This document shows positions 13,791-22,269 of a stretch of DNA of 27,840 nt, in pieces. Source of the DNA: SZUA-430 sp034440175 (GTDB lineage Bacteria; Pseudomonadota; Alphaproteobacteria; Micropepsales; Micropepsaceae); the NCBI GenBank assembly GCA_034440175.1, contig JAWXBO010000122.1, positions 1 through 27,840 of the forward strand, given 5' to 3'. The notes below the pieces were generated by a model. That model was not told where the DNA came from. It did no database searches and worked only from the letters and a program-made list of their open reading frames with translations. Position 1 is the first letter of the stretch. Every line of letters begins with the position of its first letter. The translations under genes were made by a program, and so were the position numbers.

Positions 13791-15290
13791 CTAGGCAACC
13801 TCTCTGCATTCAGGGCGCGTCGCCGCTTCGTCGTAAAGCTGGCGATAGCGGCGATCGATCAAACCCTTGTTATAAAAGGCATCAACGCGCAGCTTCATGG
13901 CGCGACCGGCGGCTGCAAGACGCGCCGGGTTGGTGATCATGTCGCGCAAGGCGGCTGCAACCGCGGTCGGGTTCGCCAAAGGCGTGATGATGCCGCCTTC
14001 ACCGAACGCAGGGGTTTCATTCGCGACGCCCGCCAGAAGTTCGCGGCAACATCCGACATCGGTCGACACCGAAGGGATGCCTGCCGCCCCCGCTTCCAGT
14101 ACGACAAGAGGCTGCGCCTCACTGACGCTCGTCAAAACGTTTAGGTCGATGCGGCTTAAATACTCGTCAAGCTTCACCCGGCCAGTGAAGGTGATGCGAT
14201 CCTTCAACCCCAACTGTTCAACCAACGCGCGGCACTCCCGCGCGTACTCGATGTCCTCATCGTCCGGGCCAAGCACCAGAGCATCGAACTCTGTCACCGT
14301 GTCTGCCAGAATGCGGACCGCGCGGATGTAGGTTTTGATGTCCTTGATCGGAACGACGCGGCCGATCAGTGCGATACACGGCCACCGCTTCGCCGGGGCG
14401 CGCTCGATTTTTGAAAATCGCGAGACATCGATGCCATTGGCTATGATGGATAATTTTCCCAGAGGCGCCCCGTCGCGGCGCTGCATGTCCTGATTGCCAG
14501 CATAGAGCGTGGTGATGCGATGGGCCGCCTCATAGGCCGTGCGGGAATACGCCGAAAACGTGTTCGCCCACATCGCCTTCAAGCCACCCGGTTCCACGTC
14601 CTCTCCTAGCGAAAGTGTGCCGGGGTCGTGTAGCCAATCTGCCAATGCAATCTCGATGCGCCGTTCATTGGTATAAATGCCGTGTTCGGTGATCAGCGAC
14701 GGCCGGCCAGTTTCGATGCTGGCCCGGGCCGCAAGTAAGCCTGCATAACCCGTTGAGATCGCATGATAGACTTTCGCGTCCGGCAGCTCTGACAGAACGA
14801 CGCTGTACAATCCCGTGAGCAGCGCGCGCCATGTCCAAAAGTAGTCAAGAAACGACGTTGCGCGATTGCCGTTGTTGTACATTGTGGTCAATGTCGACCA
14901 CGCTTCCGGCGAATTGAGCAGACTGCTTGTCCCCGCGTCGGCTCGAACAGGGCTCAGCAACTCCAGCAGCCGCGAAAACTCGCGCAAGCCGCCTCCTTTG
15001 AGAAACGCGCTAAGGGCAGGCGCCAGCCGCGCCGGCAATTCACGCACACCGCGAAAACTTGTGTTTCCCTGGCGCAGCCGCCCGACCGCGATTGTGCGCC
15101 AATCAACAACGTTGCTGGGGAGCTTGAACGCCTGCCTGGCAGGAAGCTTGTCGGCGACAATGGACACAATCGCGAACTTCAGATCTGCATGCGCGACAAT
15201 CAAGTCATGCGTCCACGATGACACCCCGCCGGAAATATACGGGTAAGTCCCTTCCAGGAGTAAGCACACGTCTGCCTGACGATTACCCAA
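13791..15290 (-). CDS. pelF: Pel polysaccharide glycosyltransferase PelF
   Basis: This 499-residue cytosolic GT-B (GT4) enzyme polymerises Pel from UDP-sugars. The PelF signature DVCLLLEGTYPYISGGVSSW is at residues 7-26. TEHGIYTNERRIE is at 201-213. The donor-site Arg/Lys lie in GRVVPIKD (310-317), and the retaining EX7E motif is E391/E399 in SEAQPLVVLEAGAAGIPS. All are intact and the length matches the family. The start is a TTG at 15290 with a GAGGAG Shine-Dalgarno eight bases upstream, overlapping the pelE stop by 8 bp. It probably acts with PelD, PelE and PelG as the inner-membrane synthase complex, switched on by c-di-GMP through PelD. Confidence 0.95.
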   Translation of the reverse strand: MGNRQADVCLLLEGTYPYISGGVSSWTHDLIVAHADLKFAIVSIVADKLPARQAFKLPSNVVDWRTIAVGRLRQGNTSFRGVRELPARLAPALSAFLKGGGLREFSRLLELLSPVRADAGTSSLLNSPEAWSTLTTMYNNGNRATSFLDYFWTWRALLTGLYSVVLSELPDAKVYHAISTGYAGLLAARASIETGRPSLITEHGIYTNERRIEIALADWLHDPGTLSLGEDVEPGGLKAMWANTFSAYSRTAYEAAHRITTLYAGNQDMQRRDGAPLGKLSIIANGIDVSRFSKIERAPAKRWPCIALIGRVVPIKDIKTYIRAVRILADTVTEFDALVLGPDDEDIEYARECRALVEQLGLKDRITFTGRVKLDEYLSRIDLNVLTSVSEAQPLVVLEAGAAGIPSVSTDVGCCRELLAGVANETPAFGEGGIITPLANPTAVAAALRDMITNPARLAAAGRAMKLRVDAFYNKGLIDRRYRQLYDEAATRPECREVA

Positions 15291-16338
15291 CTGCGGCGCT
15301 CCTCGTCCACAATGTCAGCGCGGTTTCAAGCCGCTGGCCATCATGACCCGAACTTGAAAAGCGCCCCCGCCATTGTGTTGCAAGTGTGCGCAGATCGTTA
15401 AACCGCCCAAGTTGGATCAGCGCTTCGATCTGCAAGGTAGCGATTTCTGGTGAAATGCCGAGCGTTGCACTCGCGCGCATGAGCCGCCTGTGTGCTTCAC
15501 GCGCCTGCCCAACACGCAACAGTATTTTCGCAGACGACAAAAGCACGCCTGCATCGTTCGGATTTGATACCAACAAAGCGTCGAAATGCTTGAGCGCGGT
15601 TTCAAAGGCTTCATCACAACGCTGCGCCTCGGCGATCCCGCTTTCCGCGAACTCGACCAGGTAATTCGCGAATGCTTTGAGTTCGTCGTGGGATGTTCCG
15701 GGCCGTTGAGCGCGGCCGGCAAGGTGCGCAAGCTGCTCCGAATAGCGTCCTTCAATGGCCGCCGCTGCAGAAGCCGCCTGCACGCGCACACAAGGGACTG
15801 GGTCTTGCAGTGCCTGGCGCAAAGCGGGTGCGAATGCAGGTGAAAATCGCCTTCCGATCAGGCCGATGATTGCTTGCTTCTGCTCGATCGATCCACGTGA
15901 CAGGATGTCATTGTAAGACGCAACGCGCTGCGCCGCATTCACTGGATCGTCACTCACCATCAACCTGTCGACAAAAGCCGCCATACGATCCTGCGCGTCC
16001 TCCTGGAAAATGCTGTCGAACCACTCGCTAAAGGGCGATGCAAATGGCCGGAAGCACGTTTCAAAGACGGTGCACAAAAACGTACCTGCCGAACCCACCG
16101 GACCTAGTGCCGACGCCATCATCGCATGAAGGATGGCCTGGCGCCGCGGCGGTTGCCCGCTCGCCACCGCCACAAGAATGGCAAAGGCCGCGCAGCCAAT
16201 ATGAGTCATAAAATAGGCGGCGGCGGGAAGCATCCCGCTCATCACCAGGGCTGCAACCGAAGCGCCGACCACAAATGTAGCAAGGCTTGCAGCGCCATCA
16301 AGCCCTAGCGGTTCACGAAGAGTTTGAGCCGCCGTCAC
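15283..16338 (-). CDS. pelE: PelE-like inner-membrane protein with helical repeats
   Basis: The 351-residue protein has two or more membrane segments in the first 110 residues, then a soluble helical part. That part begins with a HEAT-like stretch (RRFSPAFAPALRQALQDPVPCVRVQAASAAAA) and continues with TPR-like pairs to the C-terminus. This is the layout of PelE, which links PelD and the glycosyltransferase PelF at the inner membrane. Primary sequence conservation of PelE is low, so the call rests mostly on position between pelD and pelF, topology and length. The GTG at 16338 overlaps the pelD stop (GTGA), and the end overlaps the pelF TTG start. Confidence 0.85.
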   Translation of the reverse strand: MTAAQTLREPLGLDGAASLATFVVGASVAALVMSGMLPAAAYFMTHIGCAAFAILVAVASGQPPRRQAILHAMMASALGPVGSAGTFLCTVFETCFRPFASPFSEWFDSIFQEDAQDRMAAFVDRLMVSDDPVNAAQRVASYNDILSRGSIEQKQAIIGLIGRRFSPAFAPALRQALQDPVPCVRVQAASAAAAIEGRYSEQLAHLAGRAQRPGTSHDELKAFANYLVEFAESGIAEAQRCDEAFETALKHFDALLVSNPNDAGVLLSSAKILLRVGQAREAHRRLMRASATLGISPEIATLQIEALIQLGRFNDLRTLATQWRGRFSSSGHDGQRLETALTLWTRSAAVG

Positions 16339-17708
16339 GCACTGACTTCCTGGGTCGCGTGTTCAAGCATGGGCACGGCGATCGCGGAAACTCGAATGCC
16401 GAACCCAGCGGGCATCGCTTGTGCAATCGCAGTGCGAAGAGTGTCGCTCAACCGCCGTGCTTCAGCGTGCGAACAAACCGGGGTCATAATGACATAATCG
16501 TAGCCGTGCCCTCCACGCTCGCAGGCAATGTCGGTCTGACGCAAGCCGTTGGCCAGTGCCTGGCGAATGCCCCGGATGATTTCCGCTTTTCGCCCGGTTG
16601 GGAAGCCATCCGGTACGTGAACGCTGACGTTGATCGCGCTCAGATCGAATCGAGCCCGCCGGGCCAGGGATTTGAGAAACAACGTCAGCGCGGGCTCCGC
16701 ACTCGCGCTCAGAATTCCGCCCGCGCCCACAAAGCTGCGGCCAAACGCGTGTTCAAACGTCCGCGCGCGTGCAAATGAAGTGCCGATCCATTGACACAAC
16801 ACGCGAAAACTCTCGACAGATGTCATATTGAAATCAAGCACTTCCATGCGCTCGACTTTCAGCATGCCAATTGTTTCTCCGGTTTCAGCCGAGATGACCG
16901 GACCCGCCAGCATGCCTTCCTCTGCAAGCACGGCGTGATCGGCGGGCGTTGCCACGCACAGAAATTTGTGATGCGCAATAACCTCACGGTACAATGCCGA
17001 GCTCGCTCCGAAGACGCGGGTAAACTTGTCGTTCGCAGACCAACCCTCGTTTAGCACCGCTTCCAGCTGATGGTGATTGAGCAAATACAAAGAAAATTTT
17101 GTGGGGTTGAGGCCCGCGCGCACCAAACCGGCAATGCCGACCAGCACGTCGCCGGCGCCCAGCTGCTCGACGGCGCGCGACGCTTCATAGAGACTCGCAA
17201 CCGTACGCAATTGCCCTGCCACGCGCTCTTCCAGCGCGCGGTTGGCGGTGGCCAATCGTTCGGCAGCTTCACTCAGACGGTGCTCGCGTTTAGCGCCGGC
17301 CGCAAGTTCGACTTCCATGTCCGAAGCCCGGCGATCTGCTTGACTGCGAAGCTCACCCACAGCCAATCCACCGGCGAGCCACATCGCGGGATTGATGGCC
17401 AGGCCAACGATATAGCTATACGGGTCTTCACCGAAACCCAACGCCGGCAAGTTGCCAACCAGAAGCGCCGCGCTCGCCAGCACTGCGGTCGCCACGCCTT
17501 CCAGCGCGCCGTACTGCGCGGCAACAAGCAGGACCGGAATCCAGAATGGATGCGGTTGAATGTTTAGAAACCTGTCCCCGTGACCGGATAATAGGTCGAG
17601 AATGATGATGGTGGCAAGCAGCAGCAAGGCTTCGACCAAGGCAATGACGCGCAAACCCATGACGAGAGATGGCAACTCTCTCGTGTCATTTCTCATTGAC
17701 GTTGCCAT
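16335..17708 (-). CDS. pelD: Pel c-di-GMP receptor PelD
   Basis: The 457-residue inner-membrane protein has about four membrane segments (20-118), a coiled linker (about 125-165), a GAF domain (about 170-320) and a degenerate GGDEF domain (about 325-450). The GGDEF signature is replaced by ERGGHGYDY (397-405), so it should not make c-di-GMP. The inhibitory-site motif is kept as R390-Q-T-D393, with R425 exactly 35 residues after R390. This equals the spacing of R367, D370 and R402 that bind c-di-GMP in Pseudomonas PelD. It should therefore switch on Pel synthesis in response to c-di-GMP. The ATG at 17708 overlaps the upstream gene by 23 bp; an in-frame ATG at 17696 is possible. Confidence 0.95.
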   Translation of the reverse strand: MATSMRNDTRELPSLVMGLRVIALVEALLLLATIIILDLLSGHGDRFLNIQPHPFWIPVLLVAAQYGALEGVATAVLASAALLVGNLPALGFGEDPYSYIVGLAINPAMWLAGGLAVGELRSQADRRASDMEVELAAGAKREHRLSEAAERLATANRALEERVAGQLRTVASLYEASRAVEQLGAGDVLVGIAGLVRAGLNPTKFSLYLLNHHQLEAVLNEGWSANDKFTRVFGASSALYREVIAHHKFLCVATPADHAVLAEEGMLAGPVISAETGETIGMLKVERMEVLDFNMTSVESFRVLCQWIGTSFARARTFEHAFGRSFVGAGGILSASAEPALTLFLKSLARRARFDLSAINVSVHVPDGFPTGRKAEIIRGIRQALANGLRQTDIACERGGHGYDYVIMTPVCSHAEARRLSDTLRTAIAQAMPAGFGIRVSAIAVPMLEHATQEVSA

Positions 17709-19260
17709 GCGCGAGCGAGAAGCGCCGGCTCACCGTCAAGCCTGCATGACTGGCCGCACCGCTTTCGCCGGCCCGGCTCGACACGTTGCTGTAACTTGCA
17801 TTCAACGCGATCTGAAGGCCGTCAATGGGTTCATAGGCCAATTCCACCCCCGCAATCGCGCCGCCTTCCTGGTCGAAGTCCCTTGAGTAACCCGCATAGA
17901 TGCTGGCCAACACCTGCGCTGATAGCTGGCCGGCGACGCGCAAATCCGCACTGTGCACGGCGCGATCACCAATCGGCAACAACGCATATTCATTGCCCAA
18001 CCCGTCAAGCTGCAGTGTCACGCTGTCCACAAACTCGGCGTCGAACGCATAGCCGATCGAAACCTTGGCCGCGCTGTCCAACGGCAGCTGCCAGCGCAAA
18101 CCCGTTTGCAGCGTCGAGCTGATGGTGGATTCACGGTCGCCATCGAGGGCAAACCGATTGAGCGCCACCGCCAAATTGAAGAACCAGCGATCATCAAACG
18201 ACTGCTGCAGGCTTGCAGCGGCAAAGTCGCGTGTCCCGTTAGCGACAATGTTTTCGGTATAGTCCCAGGACGGTTGATGAAACCCGGCGCTCAAAGTCAG
18301 TTCGGAATCGGCGTCTTGATACTCAAGAGCAGCACCTGCTCCGATAGTGCCGTCCCCCCCAAAGAGTGAAGCGCGCCCTTCCCAACGTGTCCCAAAATCA
18401 TAGGCAAGCGTGAGGTCGCCGCGCAGGCGCTCACCTTCAAAGGCGCCGAGTGTGCCATCGCTGAACTGCACCCGCTCGTCATCAAGCTCTACAAACTCCA
18501 GTCGCCCTCGCAGGTCCAGTCTGTCTGACAAAGGCGCCTGTCCATAAAGGTGCCCGCGCCACTGACGATCCCCGCCCTCAATCTCTTGATAGTCCGCGCC
18601 GCCTTCGAGGCGTGGCGCAAAATCCGCCTGCGCCGAGCTCAGGCGTTCATACAGGGACGTGTCCGCAGGGTTGTCACGCAGCATGCGTTGGTATTTGCCT
18701 GCTGCCGTCCGATGATCGCGATCTGCCATATCAATGTCGGCTTCCAGGCGAAAGAGCTCGCTGTCGTCCGGCCGCGCCAAACGCAAGCCGGATAAAAGCG
18801 AACGTGCACCCGGCGTATCGTCAATCATTGTGCGGCGCCTGATCTCCACCAGCTGGAGCCGTGAAGCACCGCTGCTTTCGCTCGAAAGCATCAGGCGCAG
18901 CGTGAAGCCATTGTCATCTTCCGTGATATCGAACTGTGCGGGCCGCACGGCTCTGAGCAACAATGTGTCATACCCCCCCGACGCATAAGCCAACAAACCC
19001 TTCGAGCGGGCGGTGAGGTCTAGCGCCAAGGTGTCTTTCACCGGCTCCCTGAAATGTAATGTCAATTCAAAGCCATCGACCGATGGCTCAGCACCGGTCA
19101 ATGACATGCCGTTGAAGCGGAATTCATAGCCGCTGCCGATCTCGTTCACTTGCTCGGTTTGACCCGCCATAAGCTCGCCCGCGTGCGCATGCGCGGCGAA
19201 ACCTCCGGATACGGCGCAACCGATGCCAGATATGAGAAGTACGGCAACAATGGGCCGCAT
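17686..19260 (-). CDS. PelB-like outer-membrane beta-barrel with extra N-terminal domain
   Basis: The 524-residue exported protein has a signal peptide (1-27, cleavage after AHA). A soluble beta-rich domain follows (about 30-150; NGMSLTGAEPSVDGFELTLHF and later strands), somewhat like AMIN/secretin-associated domains. Next comes a short helical repeat (about 170-215, ADIDMADRDHRTAAGKYQRML). The final part is about 300 residues of alternating amphipathic strands with aromatic girdles, ending in LTVSRRFSL, typical of an outer-membrane barrel. It corresponds to the C-terminal barrel of PelB, the export pore for Pel, which in Pseudomonas is fused to the TPR region. Here it is a separate gene 57 bp after the TPR gene. 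The own signal peptide argues against a frameshift artefact. No pelC follows; the extra N-terminal domain could take over its funnel role (inference). Confidence 0.82.
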   Translation of the reverse strand: MRPIVAVLLISGIGCAVSGGFAAHAHAGELMAGQTEQVNEIGSGYEFRFNGMSLTGAEPSVDGFELTLHFREPVKDTLALDLTARSKGLLAYASGGYDTLLLRAVRPAQFDITEDDNGFTLRLMLSSESSGASRLQLVEIRRRTMIDDTPGARSLLSGLRLARPDDSELFRLEADIDMADRDHRTAAGKYQRMLRDNPADTSLYERLSSAQADFAPRLEGGADYQEIEGGDRQWRGHLYGQAPLSDRLDLRGRLEFVELDDERVQFSDGTLGAFEGERLRGDLTLAYDFGTRWEGRASLFGGDGTIGAGAALEYQDADSELTLSAGFHQPSWDYTENIVANGTRDFAAASLQQSFDDRWFFNLAVALNRFALDGDRESTISSTLQTGLRWQLPLDSAAKVSIGYAFDAEFVDSVTLQLDGLGNEYALLPIGDRAVHSADLRVAGQLSAQVLASIYAGYSRDFDQEGGAIAGVELAYEPIDGLQIALNASYSNVSSRAGESGAASHAGLTVSRRFSLAHGNVNEK

Positions 19261-19317
19261 CGTGGAGACCCCTACCCTGGGAGGGTGACAATGTCCCTTA
19301 TCGTGCCCAACCGCGGG

Positions 19318-22269
19318 TTAACGTGGGGTAACTGGCGCCAAAATCTGCGCCGCGCGTTCCAATCGCCCCCCATCCAGAAGTGCCGAGGCATAGTCGGCGC
19401 GCAAGCTGGCGTCTGCCGTGCCCGCCATGTGTGCTTCCGCCTCGTCGAGGCGGCCCAGCCTTATCAGCGCAAGCATCTGCATGCGGCGTTCTTCCCGCCC
19501 ATTTTTGCCTTTGCTGAGTTCAATCGCCCTGAGATACAGGCGTTTGGCGTCGGCGCTTCGTCCAAATGAGCGATAGGCCTCGGCGCATAAAAACATCGTT
19601 TCCAGGTCGGCGTGTGCTTGCGCAGCAACCGGTTCAAGCAGACTCAATCCGCGCTGCTTGTCGCCGCTGAACCAGGCATTCCTGCCTGCTTTGGCCAGCC
19701 ACTTCTTGTCCGTTGCGGCCGCAATCTCAAACAGGCGGCTTGCTTCAGGTGCCAGCGATCGTTCCTCGGCTGCCGTCCCCAGACGCGCGGCTACCGCGGG
19801 TTCAATATCGCCCCGCGTCAATTCAGTGGTCAGCACTTGGCGAAGCCCTGTGTCCAGTTTCAGCTGCGCAAGCCCCCCTGCAAGCACGCTCGAAAGCGCT
19901 CGTTCACCGCTGTGGTAAAACTTTTGTGCAATCGCGACCATGCTCTCAACCGCGCCGGCATCTGCCAAGCGTTGGAGCCAAGCTTGCCGGTCGTCCGGTT
20001 TCGCTGAACGAGCGCGCGACGAAATCCATTCGACGCCCGCTTCAGGCGGGCGCGGACCCCAGATGAACAAGAGTTGTTCCACGGCGGGCGAACGAACAGG
20101 GGCGTGCGCCGCCTCAGCGAGAAACAAATTCAGCGCCTCGTCTTTCGCGCCAACGCCGAGCAGTTCGTGCGAAATTTGCCCCTTGAATGCCGCGTCCAGG
20201 TTTCCCCGCCGCGCATACGCGGTCAAAAAGCGAACGCGCTCTGCGCGCGCGCCGAGTTTCTTGAGTGCATCATCATAGGCAAAAAACCACGAGCGCTCAT
20301 CACCCTCGGCCCGTTCACGCAGGTGCGGCAAAGCCTCAGCCGTGACCCCAATTTCAATCCACCGGTAGAGAAAGGTTTCACGGGTCTTCTCCAACTCCGC
20401 ATCTTCGAAGGCCTTGGCGAGGAAGTCGACGGTCTCCTGGTTGGCGTTCAGCTTCTTCAAGAGCGCTATGTAGATATATGACGCACCATCCGGGTCGTTC
20501 TCTGCGGCATCGAGCGCATAAGGCTTAGCCAAAACGGGATCAAGTTTTCCGAGCAACTCGATGCGCGACAATCGCGGCGCACCCTGCAAAGCATCGTCAT
20601 CCAGATCATCGGCAATCCGGGCGCCCGCGCCCTTCGAAGTCTTGCCCGGCAATTCCTTGAAGTCGTTGAGCATGAAGGCATAGTTTGTGCGTTGCACCAG
20701 CGTAACGTTGTCTTCCTCAAGCCTCTCAAACAGACGCCGCTGAAGCTGAACCAACTGACCAGACGCCTTCAACGCTTCAAATACAGCAAGCTCTTTTTGC
20801 TCGCTCCAATCGGGCAGTTCATCCAAAACCTCAAGAGCCTCCCGACTGCGATTTGAAGCCGTGAGCGCCCGTGCATAAAGAACCTCAGCCGTTTCCCCGG
20901 GCCGCGCCGCCCGCAAAGCCTCAGCCATCGTCAGCGACAGCCGTGCCTCTTTGAGTGTAATTGCAACCGAAATAGCCAGGGTCAGATCATCGGCCGGAAT
21001 GCGAGTACCATCGCCAACCGCATCAAGAAAAATCTGCTGCGCCCGGGGCCGAAGACCGAGGTCAGAAAACAACCCTGCCACCGCAATGCCGCTTGAAGCA
21101 TCCTTGATCAGCGCAACAGACTCGTGCGCCAAGTCGAGGGCGCGCGCAGGCGCACCCAGCGCGAATGCTGCACGGCTCAACATAAAGGCTCGCGCTGCGT
21201 CTGGCCTTTTCGTAAGCTCGCTTTCCAGCGTCTTCAGGAATTCCTTGTCATCATTTTCAACGGCCTTCGCTACGATCCAGGATTGTAGCCAAAACGGAAG
21301 AGCGTCCGGACCGCGCGCCAGAATATGCGCCAACGCCTCATCGCGATGCTTTGTCAGCAACGCAGTTTCGACGTAGACATCGTCACCCTTGGCCGGCAGC
21401 TTTCCGGTTTTTCGCAAGCCTTCAAGTCGTGCAAACGCGGCGCCGGTCTGCTTGCCTCGCGCCTCTAGTCGGGCAACCAGCACAATGGATTGCGGAACAC
21501 TTTTAGCCAGCGCCCCGCTGGCCAATCCCATACGCAGCGCCAGGGCATCCCGGCGCGTTGCGGTCAAAGTTACAACGACTGCATCCATCGCTGCGTGATC
21601 AGCACGTTTTTGAATCCACGGTTCAATCACAGAAACAACAAGGTCGTTACGCTCAGCGTCGCCCGCCAGTGCAATAAAGGTCTGAGCGTTGTCGGGCGTG
21701 GGTGTCGATGGCCAGCGCTTGAACGCATTGAACAACGCTTCAAGCGCGGCACGAGGGTCGCGTGCCGTGAGCAAACCGGCAAGTTCGGCGTGATCCTCAA
21801 AGCGGGAATCCTTGGAACGAACCAGCAGAGTCAAAACGCGAATTCTGGCCTCTTCCCTGCCAGCAAAATCGTACAACGCGTCAAGCGTTCGCAGCAGGGC
21901 AGGGTCTTTTTTCTGAACCCACAACCGCTCAAGTGTCGCGATATGCTTGTCCCGCCGTTGCGAATCACGAAAAATCTCCGCCAGCCGGGCCAGTGCCGCG
22001 CCATCACCCGGGTTCTCGTTGACGAAGGTCAGCAGCACCTCACTGGCGCGATCAGCGTCGCCAAGGCGCATCAGAAGTTCGGAAAGTGCATTTGCGACCT
22101 CGCGCGAATGATCACCCTTCAGCCAGCGCGCCTCAAACGAGTGTTGCGCGGCGTTATATTCCTTGTCGTAGAGTGACATGAAGGCGCGCTCGAGCCCGGA
22201 CGGCACAATGGCAGTTCCCACACTCAACGCTGTCACGATGAATAGCCCCGCGAGCAACCATTTGTTCAT
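19318..22269 (-). CDS. pelB: PelB N-terminal TPR scaffold (separate gene)
   Basis: The 983-residue protein has an N-terminal membrane anchor (4-22) followed by a long run of helical TPR-like repeats to the C-terminus, for example ALSELLMRLGDADRASEVLL and EAYRSFGRSADAKRLYLRA. This equals the periplasmic TPR part of Pseudomonas PelB, which binds the deacetylase PelA and guides polymer to the outer-membrane pore. In Pseudomonas the whole protein is about 1190 residues including the barrel. Here the barrel is encoded next door. The start ATG at 22269 overlaps the pelA stop (ATGA), so production is probably coupled to PelA, its partner. Gene symbol is by function and position, since the product is only part of canonical PelB. 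Confidence 0.86.
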   Translation of the reverse strand: MNKWLLAGLFIVTALSVGTAIVPSGLERAFMSLYDKEYNAAQHSFEARWLKGDHSREVANALSELLMRLGDADRASEVLLTFVNENPGDGAALARLAEIFRDSQRRDKHIATLERLWVQKKDPALLRTLDALYDFAGREEARIRVLTLLVRSKDSRFEDHAELAGLLTARDPRAALEALFNAFKRWPSTPTPDNAQTFIALAGDAERNDLVVSVIEPWIQKRADHAAMDAVVVTLTATRRDALALRMGLASGALAKSVPQSIVLVARLEARGKQTGAAFARLEGLRKTGKLPAKGDDVYVETALLTKHRDEALAHILARGPDALPFWLQSWIVAKAVENDDKEFLKTLESELTKRPDAARAFMLSRAAFALGAPARALDLAHESVALIKDASSGIAVAGLFSDLGLRPRAQQIFLDAVGDGTRIPADDLTLAISVAITLKEARLSLTMAEALRAARPGETAEVLYARALTASNRSREALEVLDELPDWSEQKELAVFEALKASGQLVQLQRRLFERLEEDNVTLVQRTNYAFMLNDFKELPGKTSKGAGARIADDLDDDALQGAPRLSRIELLGKLDPVLAKPYALDAAENDPDGASYIYIALLKKLNANQETVDFLAKAFEDAELEKTRETFLYRWIEIGVTAEALPHLRERAEGDERSWFFAYDDALKKLGARAERVRFLTAYARRGNLDAAFKGQISHELLGVGAKDEALNLFLAEAAHAPVRSPAVEQLLFIWGPRPPEAGVEWISSRARSAKPDDRQAWLQRLADAGAVESMVAIAQKFYHSGERALSSVLAGGLAQLKLDTGLRQVLTTELTRGDIEPAVAARLGTAAEERSLAPEASRLFEIAAATDKKWLAKAGRNAWFSGDKQRGLSLLEPVAAQAHADLETMFLCAEAYRSFGRSADAKRLYLRAIELSKGKNGREERRMQMLALIRLGRLDEAEAHMAGTADASLRADYASALLDGGRLERAAQILAPVTPR

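Noticed and set aside
21490..22176. 228-codon open frame antisense to the PelB TPR gene
   Set aside because: The TPR frame continues unbroken on the other strand and fits the operon; the antisense product is featureless.
17686..22269. PelB broken by a frameshift
   Set aside because: The barrel half begins with its own signal peptide and start codon, and the two frames are separated by 57 bp with stop and start in proper places.
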